From an uncultured Lachnospiraceae bacterium (GTDB taxonomy: Bacteria; Bacillota; Clostridia; Lachnospirales; Lachnospiraceae): DNA of 64,000 nucleotides. Within the stretch, counting starts at the first letter, position 1, and every line of letters starts with the position of its first letter. This document shows, one piece after another, positions 18,262-26,795 of this stretch. The translations under genes were made by a program, and so were the position numbers. Below the pieces are notes generated by a model, which was given only the letters and a program-made list of their open reading frames with translations, was not told the DNA's origin and did no database searches. Location: contig CAJUBE010000004.1 in the NCBI GenBank assembly GCA_910584725.1, positions 98,860 through 162,859 on the forward strand. Reading direction: 5' to 3'.

Positions 18262-19071
18262 TTACCAAGTCACAATTTTGTCTACCAATTCTTGCTGCTC
18301 GCTAGCTGTGCGACGTAAATAAATACGTGTTGTCTCAATACTTTCATGCCCCATTAGATCTGCAAGCAAAGCAATATCGTTGTATTTTTCAAGAAAATTT
18401 TTGGCATAACGATGTCGAAAAGAGTGCGGGTAAATTACTTTCTTATCAAGGCCATATTTGTCAGCATAGTTTTTTAATTGTTGCGATATACCTCGGGTTG
18501 TAATACGATTTCCATAACGATTAAGAAACAGATATCCGGATAAACGCTGTGACTCCGTTAACCAATTAAGAGTCTCTTCTCTTAGTTTTTTTGGTATATA
18601 TAACCGTCGAAGCTTTCCGCCTTTGGTGTATAAATCAAAATATCCAATTTCAACGTGTTCAATTTTAATCTGAATTAACTCGCTAACCCTGGCTCCGGTA
18701 GCGGTCAAATACCATACAACAAAATACCATTCCATATTACCGTCCTTTTTTAACTGCTTTTTTAAAAATTGATAATCCGCATTACTAATTACATTTTCTA
18801 AAAAATTCTTTTGTTGTACTTTAACTGATTTAATTTGTAAGTGTTTCTTATGGAGAAATTCGAGATATTTGTTCAGCCCCTGTATTCGGAGATTCACTGT
18901 TTTGGGTTTAAAAAATTCCATCAAGTATCCCTTGTAAGCTAATAGGTTTTCCATGTTTACTTCGCTATAATGCGCATTGTAAAAATCAATTGTCCACAGA
19001 TAAGAAGTAATAGTGTTTTCTGAAAGATTCTCCTTTCTCAAATATTTTTCAAATTTGTTTCGCGTCTGCAT
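18262..19071 (-). CDS. Tyrosine recombinase of the hsdS inversion system
   Basis: 269-residue phage-integrase family recombinase: N-terminal SAM-like core-binding domain (residues 1-95) and catalytic domain with Arg in TGARVSELI, Lys in TKGGKLR, HSFRHRYA (HxxR), GHESIETTRIY (His and the nucleophilic Tyr). It lies between the active hsdS and the inverted silent cassette, the arrangement of known phase-variable type I systems, so it probably inverts the DNA between the inverted repeats. GGAGGTGTCCTATT precedes the ATG. Small size with no excisionase or phage genes nearby argues against a prophage integrase. Confidence 0.9.
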   Translation of the reverse strand: MQTRNKFEKYLRKENLSENTITSYLWTIDFYNAHYSEVNMENLLAYKGYLMEFFKPKTVNLRIQGLNKYLEFLHKKHLQIKSVKVQQKNFLENVISNADYQFLKKQLKKDGNMEWYFVVWYLTATGARVSELIQIKIEHVEIGYFDLYTKGGKLRRLYIPKKLREETLNWLTESQRLSGYLFLNRYGNRITTRGISQQLKNYADKYGLDKKVIYPHSFRHRYAKNFLEKYNDIALLADLMGHESIETTRIYLRRTASEQQELVDKIVTW

Positions 19072-19179
19072 AATAGGACACCTCCGTAAAAATATTCTGC
19101 GGTTTTCCGCAAATATATTATAACGAAGAGATGCTAAGTCGTATTGCCATAACTAATAATGTCGTGAAAGAGACTCCGG

Positions 19180-20763
19180 CTAAAGTTTTTCTATCGTGCT
19201 TATAGCAGCAAATACATTTGTTATAATTTCATAAATTCGCCGCTGCTCATTAATCGGTGGAAGTGGTACTATCGTTTTTGCCATTTCCAAACCGGAAATT
19301 TCTTTAAAAGTTGTTCCGGTGGCTCTTTGTACAATATTTTCTGTTCTCGCTTTCAAACAATAATACAAGTACGGACTTATTGCAGATTCATAAGGAATAA
19401 CCGATTTGAATCCTTGATTTGTCGCAATGGGATTGGACGCAATTGCAACATATCCTATTGGAGCACGACTTGAATATAGTACACTATTTTGAGGCAGCAA
19501 TCGTGCCGAAGACGATTTCAATCCCGTTTCTGTGATTGTTCTTGAACCACCAGAAATATACATATCTTCATAACTACTTAGATCAGCGGGGGTCAGCCAT
19601 GGAATTTCTCCGTCCCAATACTCATCAATATCGGTTTTTGGTGTGCCACCTCCAATAATCTGCCCAATGTGTTTTAATCTGACATATATCCACGATTCTG
19701 GTATCTCAAATGGTATTTCCTCATCAATACATCGGACGGTATCATCTGTCTTCTCATAATAAGAGTTATCCTCACCTTTAAAAATGACAGATTCTTGCTT
19801 ATCCCATTTGATTTTTCCTTGCTTAATCAATTCTTCTTTCTCTGCCCGGATGCGTTCTAAGAGCGTGGATGCGGGTTCGTCATTCGGATCTTGCGGAACG
19901 AGTTTGCCACGGATGGCAAGGTCGAGGATTTTTACTTTGGCTTTAGAAATAGTTTGGTTGATATAATCTTTATCGCTCTCAATGTTTGAAATAGTATCTA
20001 TTATAGTTTTGGATTTTGCCGCAATACGTCTTTGTTCATTTCGAGGGGGAATCGGAATGAGACGTGAAATAAGCATGTTTAGAGTAATTCTCGTTATTCC
20101 AACACCTTTCATATCGCTGCGGGTCGTATTATAAAAGTATGGTGACTGCATTGTGTAACAGATAAACCAACCATCTACGTCAGATGTTGGTTTAAGCAAA
20201 GCAACACTTGATAACATACTGAATTCCTCATGTAAATTGTTTACAGTAACAATTCCTGATGTGGCTCCATCTTTAATATACAAAATATCGCCAAATTCGG
20301 GATTACATCGAGCAAATATTTCTTTATGAATATCAGCATTAACATAGGTGATATTATCTAACACAATGCCTTCTTGTTTGATATTCTTTGCCGTAATATA
20401 CTTATAATCTCCAAATGGAAAGCTATCTGGTGAATGGTGTGTACCATCGGTTATTTTCAAGAAAACTGAGGATAATCTGCACCACGCCCACCCCTCCGGC
20501 ACCTCAAACGGAATCTCCTCCTCAATACATTTCACCGTCCCATCCCGGAACTTCTCATAATGCAAACTATCCTCACCTTTAAAGATAATCGTATCGTTCT
20601 TTACATCCTTGGCTTTCAGCTTCCCATCCTTCACCATCTGCTGCTTTTCCGCACGAATACGGTCAAGGAGAACGGTTGCCGGTTCGTCATTAGGATCCTG
20701 CGGAACCAGTTTTCCGCGAATAGCCAGATCTAAAACTTTTTGACGCAATTCCTTTGTATCCAT
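19180..20763 (-). CDS. hsdS: Type I restriction-modification specificity subunit (active copy)
   Basis: 527 residues with the HsdS pattern: N-terminal conserved block (LRQKVLDLAIRGKLVPQDPNDEPAT), TRD1 (about 95-240), central conserved helix (KVKILDLAIRGKLVPQDPNDEPAS), TRD2 (about 345-515) and a short C-terminal helix. HsdS reads the bipartite DNA target and joins HsdM and HsdR. Start ATG 20763 follows AAGGAATC. It is the last gene of the hsdR-hsdM-DUF3644-hsdS series. Its conserved blocks are inverted-repeat partners of the silent cassette, so recombination can exchange TRD1 and/or TRD2. Confidence 0.93.
   Translation of the reverse strand: MDTKELRQKVLDLAIRGKLVPQDPNDEPATVLLDRIRAEKQQMVKDGKLKAKDVKNDTIIFKGEDSLHYEKFRDGTVKCIEEEIPFEVPEGWAWCRLSSVFLKITDGTHHSPDSFPFGDYKYITAKNIKQEGIVLDNITYVNADIHKEIFARCNPEFGDILYIKDGATSGIVTVNNLHEEFSMLSSVALLKPTSDVDGWFICYTMQSPYFYNTTRSDMKGVGITRITLNMLISRLIPIPPRNEQRRIAAKSKTIIDTISNIESDKDYINQTISKAKVKILDLAIRGKLVPQDPNDEPASTLLERIRAEKEELIKQGKIKWDKQESVIFKGEDNSYYEKTDDTVRCIDEEIPFEIPESWIYVRLKHIGQIIGGGTPKTDIDEYWDGEIPWLTPADLSSYEDMYISGGSRTITETGLKSSSARLLPQNSVLYSSRAPIGYVAIASNPIATNQGFKSVIPYESAISPYLYYCLKARTENIVQRATGTTFKEISGLEMAKTIVPLPPINEQRRIYEIITNVFAAISTIEKL
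19686..19829 (-). repeat. Inner inverted repeat, right arm (hsdS switch)
   Basis: Perfect 144-bp partner of 17560-17703, within the central conserved region of the active hsdS. Recombination between these arms would invert about 2.1 kb including the recombinase gene and swap only TRD2. Confidence 0.92.
20482..20566 (-). repeat. Outer inverted repeat, right arm (hsdS switch)
   Basis: Partner of 16826-16910 (84 of 85 bp). Recombination here would invert about 3.7 kb and exchange TRD1 and TRD2 together. Confidence 0.9.
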
Positions 20764-20833
20764 ATTTAGTGATTCCTTCCAACTATTTTATCCAACTGTT
20801 ATTTAAAAGACCCATATAAAAAATGCAAGTATA

Positions 20834-20861
20834 TTGACTTCTCATTTGCATATGCTATACT
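20834..20861 (+). promoter_or_regulatory. Promoter of the small RNA in the RM locus
   Basis: TTGACT 20834-20839, 16-nt spacer, TATACT 20856-20861, plus strand, opposite to the hsd genes. Expected start near 20868. Confidence 0.75.
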
Positions 20862-20867
20862 ATAAAT

Positions 20868-20957
20868 AAGCTAACTCGTGATGGATTAGGCTGGGTTCCC
20901 GAATGGGAGTAGGTTTATACCAAGAATTCCTTTGCCCCTAGAGTCAGCTTATTTTTT
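20868..20957 (+). ncRNA. Compact structured small RNA antisense to the 3' end of the DUF3644 gene
   Basis: About 90 nt between a good promoter and a T-run (20952-20957). The 5' end (AAGCT-a-ACTC, 20868-20877) pairs with the 3' end (GAGT-c-AGCTT, 20941-20950), so one stem closes the whole molecule and doubles as terminator. Inside are TCCC 20897-20900 with GGGA 20905-20908, GGT 20912-20914 with ACC 20919-20921, and a possible TAGG/CCTA pairing (20887-20890 with 20937-20940). No ORF: the only ATG is followed by GAT TAG. The last 43 nt are antisense to the end of the DUF3644 coding region. Promoter, terminator and structure are seen; function is inferred only. Confidence 0.65.
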
Positions 20958-21901
20958 GCCTTTTTAAGCTTTTCCACAATGTTATCCGGATCTTTTTGAA
21001 TCTCTCCGACAATCAGCTCTATCGCCTGCACAGAGTATGTATACGAAGGCTGCGCATACTGTTTATGAATATAGCAGTACCTTTCATTCTCTTTAATAGA
21101 GTATACCTTGTTAAATAAATTGAATATATACTGATTCATGTCAAAATTAATGCCCCACATCTGTAGTCTTCGCGAAATTTCCTTAATTGCGGTTTTCATT
21201 GTATACTTATGTGTATTGTTAGGATCCTTTAATTCCTTAATAATTTTCACACCCACATCGGCATTTTTATCTACATAAACGAAAGAAGTCGCCTTATTTT
21301 TATCTTTGGTTATAAAATGAAGGTGTTCTATTTTGATTGCAAACGATTGATTGTTCTCTGCTATCATTGGCGCTAATTGTTCATTCGTTTCAATAATCCT
21401 TTTTGCAATCTCCTCCGGATATTTAACGCGAATCGTATTTTCATCCAGCGCTTTCATACTGACAGCCAGTGTCAGAAAATTCTGCGGAATTACTTCCGTC
21501 ATATCAACGCCGTGAAATTCCTGCATTTTTTCAACATAATTGAGAACACAGGCTTGAAAAAGCGGAATATAAATCATTTCATATTCCTCTGTGACAAAAT
21601 GAGTACTGGTGTTTCTTAATTCAATAATCTTTGTAAGATTTCTTCTCAATGGAGCTTTTTCATTGGTAAAAATCTTTTGCAGGCATTTTTCCAATGTAAT
21701 CGTCTTTCCCGGATTATCCCTATAATAAATACTCTCGTCTCCATATTTGTTGATCATATGGGCTTTCAGCATCAACTCCCATGCATTACATATGAAAAAA
21801 CTGAATCCCTCAACTCTGTACACGATAGTCGGCTTGTTATAAATTTCTATCGCCATAACAAACGCTTCTTTCGATTTTTCTACAAGCTTTTTTTGAAGCA
21901 T
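20915..21901 (-). CDS. DUF3644-type HEPN-like protein within the type I RM operon
   Basis: 328 residues between hsdM (34 nt upstream) and hsdS. The N-terminal half (KSKEAFVMAIEIYNKPTIVYRVEGFSFFICNAWELMLKAHMI) resembles DUF3644. Near residue 100 the motif ELRNTSTHF fits the RNxxxH catalytic signature of HEPN ribonucleases. The C-terminal half has no recognised domain. HEPN RNases guarded by type I enzymes are known (PrrC in the E. coli prr locus), so a backup RNA-targeting defence role is plausible, but this is an analogy. GGGAGA precedes the ATG. Its 3' end overlaps the small RNA at 20868-20957. Family assignment is by eye. Confidence 0.7.
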   Translation of the reverse strand: MLQKKLVEKSKEAFVMAIEIYNKPTIVYRVEGFSFFICNAWELMLKAHMINKYGDESIYYRDNPGKTITLEKCLQKIFTNEKAPLRRNLTKIIELRNTSTHFVTEEYEMIYIPLFQACVLNYVEKMQEFHGVDMTEVIPQNFLTLAVSMKALDENTIRVKYPEEIAKRIIETNEQLAPMIAENNQSFAIKIEHLHFITKDKNKATSFVYVDKNADVGVKIIKELKDPNNTHKYTMKTAIKEISRRLQMWGINFDMNQYIFNLFNKVYSIKENERYCYIHKQYAQPSYTYSVQAIELIVGEIQKDPDNIVEKLKKAKNKLTLGAKEFLV

Positions 21902-21935
21902 TATATTCTCCCGGATATCTTCTGTTCCCTGTAAA

Positions 21936-23369
21936 CTACTCGTCTATATCACCAAGCAAGCTCTTAAGCTCCCCAACTGCATTGTTGATGTTTAGCGCCT
22001 TCTCCTCAATCTCTGCAAGAAGCTCTGCAAGCGACCTATCGTCCACAATGCCTCCCGAACGAATCCACGTAATATCTAAGCTCGTTTTATCTCTCGTAAG
22101 TATATCATTCTCATAATCAAATCTTCTCCATCGCCCTTCCGGGTTCTCCTCTGACCATGTTTCCTTGCGATCTTGCAAATGCCCTGCACAATAGCATTCT
22201 ACAAATTCGTCAAAATAACTTCTTGTCAGCGGATTCGTTTTCCCAAATGAAGGCATATTAGAACGAAGATCATATATCCAAACTTCTTTTGTATTGCCCC
22301 TATCCTTGTTTCCCCTATGGAAAAAGAGAACATTTGTCTTAACTCCCTGTGCATAGAAAATCCCTGTAGGCAGTCTGAGAATCGTATGCAGATTACATTT
22401 TTCCATTAAATCTTTACGAATCTTTTCCCCATCATTATCTGCAAACAGCACATTATCCGGAAGAACCACCGCTGCTCTTGCCTTTCCGTTTGTATTAAGC
22501 GAACGATAAATATGCTGTAGAAAATTAAGCTGCTTATTGCTTGTCATATAAGTAAGATCGTCTCTGCTGGCGCGTTCTCCGCCTTTCTTTGTCCCAAACG
22601 GCGGATTGGTAAGCACAACATCATAATTTTTTAATATCTTGCCCTGATTAGACAGCGTGTCACAAAGGTAGATTTCCCCCTCTATATCATGAAGCATGGC
22701 ATTCATAAGAGCCAGTCTGTGTGTTTCATGAACAAGTTCCGCTCCTGTAAATGCCTGATACTTTTGAAAATCCTGCTCCTCCTCCGAAAGCTCAAATAAC
22801 TCATCTGTATGATTCTTTACATATCTGTCCGCCGCTATCATAAATCCATATGTTCCACATGCCGGATCATTACACCTTTCTCCCGGCTGTGGCGCAATAA
22901 GCTCAGTCATTACATCAATCAGAACTCGCGGCGTAAAATACTGACCGGCGCCAGATTTCTTCTCACTGGCATTTTTCTCCAGCAGTCCTTCATATAAATC
23001 CCCAAGCTCTTCCTCTTTAACACTATACCAATCAAGACTGTCTATGCTGGTAATAATTTTTTTAAGATTTGCCGGCTCATCAATCTTGCTGCTTGCACCA
23101 GAATATATATGTTGAATTTTTCCGCTGCCATTTTCACCAAGTTCCTTCAAGAGCTTTGCATAAAATTTCTTTAATTCGATACCGTCTTTGCTGCTGAGTT
23201 GATCCCATCTATATTCTGCGGGTATCTTTTTCTCCGCCCCCGTTTCCTTTGCCATTTTGAGGAAAAGAATATAGGTCAGTTCCGTAACATAATCCTGATA
23301 GGTAATCCCATCATCCCGCAAAACATTGCATAAATTCCAAAGTTTTGCCACTATCTCGTTATTTGTCAT
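21936..23369 (-). CDS. hsdM: Type I restriction-modification DNA methyltransferase subunit
   Basis: 477-residue N6-adenine methyltransferase. N-terminal HsdM helical domain (MTNNEIVAKLWNLCNVLRDDGITYQDYVTELTYILFLK), SAM-binding motif DPACGTYGF (about 190) and catalytic motif NPPFG (about 265). With HsdS it methylates the host recognition site; HsdR joins for cleavage. Start ATG 23369 follows GGAGAAACAACGA; 17 nt separate it from hsdR, so the genes are cotranscribed. Confidence 0.96.
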   Translation of the reverse strand: MTNNEIVAKLWNLCNVLRDDGITYQDYVTELTYILFLKMAKETGAEKKIPAEYRWDQLSSKDGIELKKFYAKLLKELGENGSGKIQHIYSGASSKIDEPANLKKIITSIDSLDWYSVKEEELGDLYEGLLEKNASEKKSGAGQYFTPRVLIDVMTELIAPQPGERCNDPACGTYGFMIAADRYVKNHTDELFELSEEEQDFQKYQAFTGAELVHETHRLALMNAMLHDIEGEIYLCDTLSNQGKILKNYDVVLTNPPFGTKKGGERASRDDLTYMTSNKQLNFLQHIYRSLNTNGKARAAVVLPDNVLFADNDGEKIRKDLMEKCNLHTILRLPTGIFYAQGVKTNVLFFHRGNKDRGNTKEVWIYDLRSNMPSFGKTNPLTRSYFDEFVECYCAGHLQDRKETWSEENPEGRWRRFDYENDILTRDKTSLDITWIRSGGIVDDRSLAELLAEIEEKALNINNAVGELKSLLGDIDE

Positions 23370-23386
23370 TCGTTGTTTCTCCTTCG

Positions 23387-26300
23387 CTACATTGCCACGT
23401 ACATCGCATCGTTAATCTCGGCAATAAAATCATCCAGCTTATTTCCAAAAGCTTTATTCACAACATTGTAACCGCCCTTGTTTACAAAGGCAGCCGATTC
23501 AAATGTTTCTCTGTTCAGCACTGTTTCTTTTAGTAATTGTGATTCTATGCGGTCAAGCCAACCAAGCTGTACCTTCGTCAATTCTGTATGTGCTTTCTTT
23601 ACCTTTGCCACCGCATTATGGATTCTCTCATCTTTACTGATCAGTGCATCGCCGATGCTCCGCTGCCTGATAAAACTGATGATATCTGCCGCAATATCCT
23701 CATTTGTCATATTTTTCCATGCCGTCTTAAGCAAAGTCTCACTAAAATTATTTCGGTCTAATATCAGTTTCAGTTCCTTTAAGGACTGTCTTGTCAAATC
23801 CTGCGGTCTCGTCGCCACTATCTGAAGCGCAGCAATTTCATTCAGATGAGTATCTATAAAATCACGAAACTCTTTAAGGTATTCCTCCGGTCTCGTCGCC
23901 TCACCATACCCCCGTTCATGTGCTCTGAGTTCATCTTCTGCATCACTAATCGCTTTTCCCCGCTTTCTTGTCATACCCCTAACGTAGAGAAATGCAGCTT
24001 TGTTTTTCTTAACCATCTCTTCCGCCTGGTCTGTATTCAATTGTTTTAATCTGTTTGCAAATTCAATCGGTTCCAACCCCGTTATCTGAGCAAACTGGTC
24101 ACGAAACTCCCTGCTCATTCCAGACTGATTGCGCCTAATCTTTGCAATAATCAGATCCACTTGATTCTGCTTCTGTGCTTGTGTTTCCAGCAATTCAAAG
24201 CCATCTATCAATTCTTCAAAAGTAGTACCCGTATTCACCACAACCGGTTTCATATTTGTAACAGATTCCAGTGCATTATACACCCCTACCGCATCATATA
24301 TCTCAAAATGTGTTTTTCCAATATCATCGCAAAGTCTCGTAGCACGCCCAAGCATCTGCTCAAACAAAATCCTCGACTTAATTCTTCTGAGAAAAACAAG
24401 ATTCTCAATTTCTTCCACATCAATCCCGGTCGTCAACAAATCAACCGTTACCACAATATTCGGGTAGGCATCGTTTTTGAATTTTCTGATCACTTCATTA
24501 ATTCTCTTTTGATTTCCATTCTCAATAGAACCTGTAATTTTCATAATCGCCTCAGAACTTACTCCCTGCTCGGAATAAATTTCCTGAAGAATCCTCGTGA
24601 CCATATCTGCGTGTGCGTCATCTACAGCAAATACAAGTGTCTTTCCCTTCTCATTCGGATCTATATTTCTGGCAATCTCTGTAAGCACTGTCTTATTGAA
24701 GTTCTCAGTAACCACTTCTCTATTAAATTTATCTACTTCAAATTTCAAATCGTCATCTAACTGATCTGAATTTAAAATTCGCTTTGTAACCGGATCATAA
24801 ATCGGAACCGTCGAGCCAGCTTCAAAAACAATACCTTCTTCACTCAGCTTCGTTTTAATAATGTGAGGCGCATCATGGTCTACAAGATATCCATCAATAA
24901 CAGCAGTCCTGTAATCATAGGTATAGACCGGGCTGCCAAAAATTTCTGTAGTCTGCAATGCCGGCGTTGCTGTAAGCGCAATCTTTATCGCATCAAAATA
25001 ATCGATTACAGAGCGGTATTTACTTCTGTAATCCTCCTGATTTCTATATAACAACTCCTCGTCCGTCATTTCCCGGTCAAGGATATACCCTCGATGCGCT
25101 TCATCAACAATGATCAAATCATAATCGGTTGATCCAAGTCTGTAGTCAGATTCATCATACAACACACGCCTCACAAGGCTTTGCACTGTACAGATATGAA
25201 CCTTGGTATCTTTATCAAACTCTTTATCTTTCAATTCTTTTACATCATATATCTTATTTAAACTCAAAAGCTCCTTTAGCTTAATCTCCTTAAAAGTATC
25301 CAATGTCTGCTCGCCAAGAGCGTTTCGATCAACAAGATATAAAATCCGCTTAAATCTCTTAGCTGTGAGAAATCTGTAAATCATTCCCAATACCGTTCTG
25401 GTTTTTCCTGTGCCCGTAGCCATAGCAATCAGTATTGCTTTTTTATGCTCATTAATAATTGCATCTTCTACTGCCTTAATGGCTTCAATCTGATAATAGC
25501 GCAAATTAAGCCCATCTGGATTCTCGATGTCTTCATATCCCGTAGCTGCAAGTTTTTTATTTGCCGCCTCAACGTCTTTTTGTAAGTCAAGTATCATTTC
25601 CTCCGGTCTTGGCCAAGCCGGCACAGCAGTTGGAACATTAAAAGGCTCTCTGGTATCCAGCCCCCATATACCCGACTTTTCTTTGTATTGTTCAAGGTAA
25701 GGACGACCATTCGTAGCATATACAAACGGAACATAATATTCCTGAAAACGTTTCAGGACATACTTCCGATCCCGTTCCTTAATGTTCTTCGCATAATCCT
25801 TCGCCTGCACATTCAATGCCCCAAATACATCCGTATCCTGTTTCTTCGCTTCCACAATGGCTACAAGTATTTCGCCAATAAACAATGCATAATCAGCATT
25901 TCCCCTATTACCCAGGCTACTGTCAGTTGGCCACTCAGCAATTGCTTTATATGTATTTTTCTCCGGCCTGCATCCTTTTGAATAGCGGATATTCTGTGTG
26001 TCAGCTTCCCAGCCTGCACGCCGTAGCTGCTCATCTATCAGTTCTCTTGTCTGTGCTTCTGAGAGATTCACATCAGCCGCCTTTTGGTATGCCAGCAGCC
26101 TTCTCTTTGAATCTGTGCTTCCATTTTTTCTGATTCTCTCAATTTCTGCTTCCAACGCAATATATTTCTCTTCAAGTTCACTATTCTCTTTTTCCAGAAT
26201 CTCAGCTCTGACTGCGATATCAACAGGCTCAATATACGGCTTGGACTCATAAGTATAATCACCATATGTCTGCATAAACCATACACCAAGATTAAACGTC

Positions 26301-26629
26301 AAATGCAAATTATCCTTCGCCCTTTTTAAGTCATCGTCACCCGCATGTGCCGCATCATTTCTCATTTTGCGAATCACATACAGCGTATTATCTATATCTT
26401 TTGGTAAAAGGTCATTCTGCTTAAGGAGCTTAATCCGATTGGCATGTGTATTATCATATGTCGGCTCTGTAATCCCGTCATATGCAAGCATATATTTTAC
26501 AAGCCGTTCCGCAAACATACCTTGTTTAATCATAGAAGTGTTCGGATCAGAATACACATAGTTTTCTGCTAGTTCACCAGTGTTTGCGAGATCCTCCCAA
26601 TGAGATTTCAGGAAAGTAAAGTTCCCCAT
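23387..26629 (-). CDS. hsdR: Type I restriction endonuclease/translocase subunit
   Basis: 1080 residues. A DUF4145-like N-terminal part (1-130), a coiled coil (about 145-175), the endonuclease motif NADYALFIGEILVAIVEAK (D...ExK, about 240-260), Walker A MATGTGKT (about 405), DEAH box VDEAHRG (about 500) and the C-terminal helicase motif TTGIDVEEI. Organisation as in EcoEI/EcoR124-like HsdR. First gene of the RM operon; GAAGGAG precedes the ATG and a TATACT -10-like box lies upstream near 26754-26759. The region is clearly AT-richer than the flanking genes, suggesting acquisition. Confidence 0.96.
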   Translation of the reverse strand: MGNFTFLKSHWEDLANTGELAENYVYSDPNTSMIKQGMFAERLVKYMLAYDGITEPTYDNTHANRIKLLKQNDLLPKDIDNTLYVIRKMRNDAAHAGDDDLKRAKDNLHLTFNLGVWFMQTYGDYTYESKPYIEPVDIAVRAEILEKENSELEEKYIALEAEIERIRKNGSTDSKRRLLAYQKAADVNLSEAQTRELIDEQLRRAGWEADTQNIRYSKGCRPEKNTYKAIAEWPTDSSLGNRGNADYALFIGEILVAIVEAKKQDTDVFGALNVQAKDYAKNIKERDRKYVLKRFQEYYVPFVYATNGRPYLEQYKEKSGIWGLDTREPFNVPTAVPAWPRPEEMILDLQKDVEAANKKLAATGYEDIENPDGLNLRYYQIEAIKAVEDAIINEHKKAILIAMATGTGKTRTVLGMIYRFLTAKRFKRILYLVDRNALGEQTLDTFKEIKLKELLSLNKIYDVKELKDKEFDKDTKVHICTVQSLVRRVLYDESDYRLGSTDYDLIIVDEAHRGYILDREMTDEELLYRNQEDYRSKYRSVIDYFDAIKIALTATPALQTTEIFGSPVYTYDYRTAVIDGYLVDHDAPHIIKTKLSEEGIVFEAGSTVPIYDPVTKRILNSDQLDDDLKFEVDKFNREVVTENFNKTVLTEIARNIDPNEKGKTLVFAVDDAHADMVTRILQEIYSEQGVSSEAIMKITGSIENGNQKRINEVIRKFKNDAYPNIVVTVDLLTTGIDVEEIENLVFLRRIKSRILFEQMLGRATRLCDDIGKTHFEIYDAVGVYNALESVTNMKPVVVNTGTTFEELIDGFELLETQAQKQNQVDLIIAKIRRNQSGMSREFRDQFAQITGLEPIEFANRLKQLNTDQAEEMVKKNKAAFLYVRGMTRKRGKAISDAEDELRAHERGYGEATRPEEYLKEFRDFIDTHLNEIAALQIVATRPQDLTRQSLKELKLILDRNNFSETLLKTAWKNMTNEDIAADIISFIRQRSIGDALISKDERIHNAVAKVKKAHTELTKVQLGWLDRIESQLLKETVLNRETFESAAFVNKGGYNVVNKAFGNKLDDFIAEINDAMYVAM

Positions 26630-26795
26630 ACTACATACTCCTTCTTATAATTATCTATTATCAGAAGTTCATATACAAATAAATTACAGCCTCACATGAT
26701 ACTTTTGGGAATACAATTCTTTCCAAAATCCACCATGATTCGCCGTATTTTTAGTATATCACATTTATTAATAATCATCATCAAAAAGGGGCTGA

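Noticed and set aside
18262..19071. Prophage or integrative element around the tyrosine recombinase
   Set aside because: No phage, conjugation or excision genes and no tRNA-end att site; its position between inverted hsdS copies explains it.
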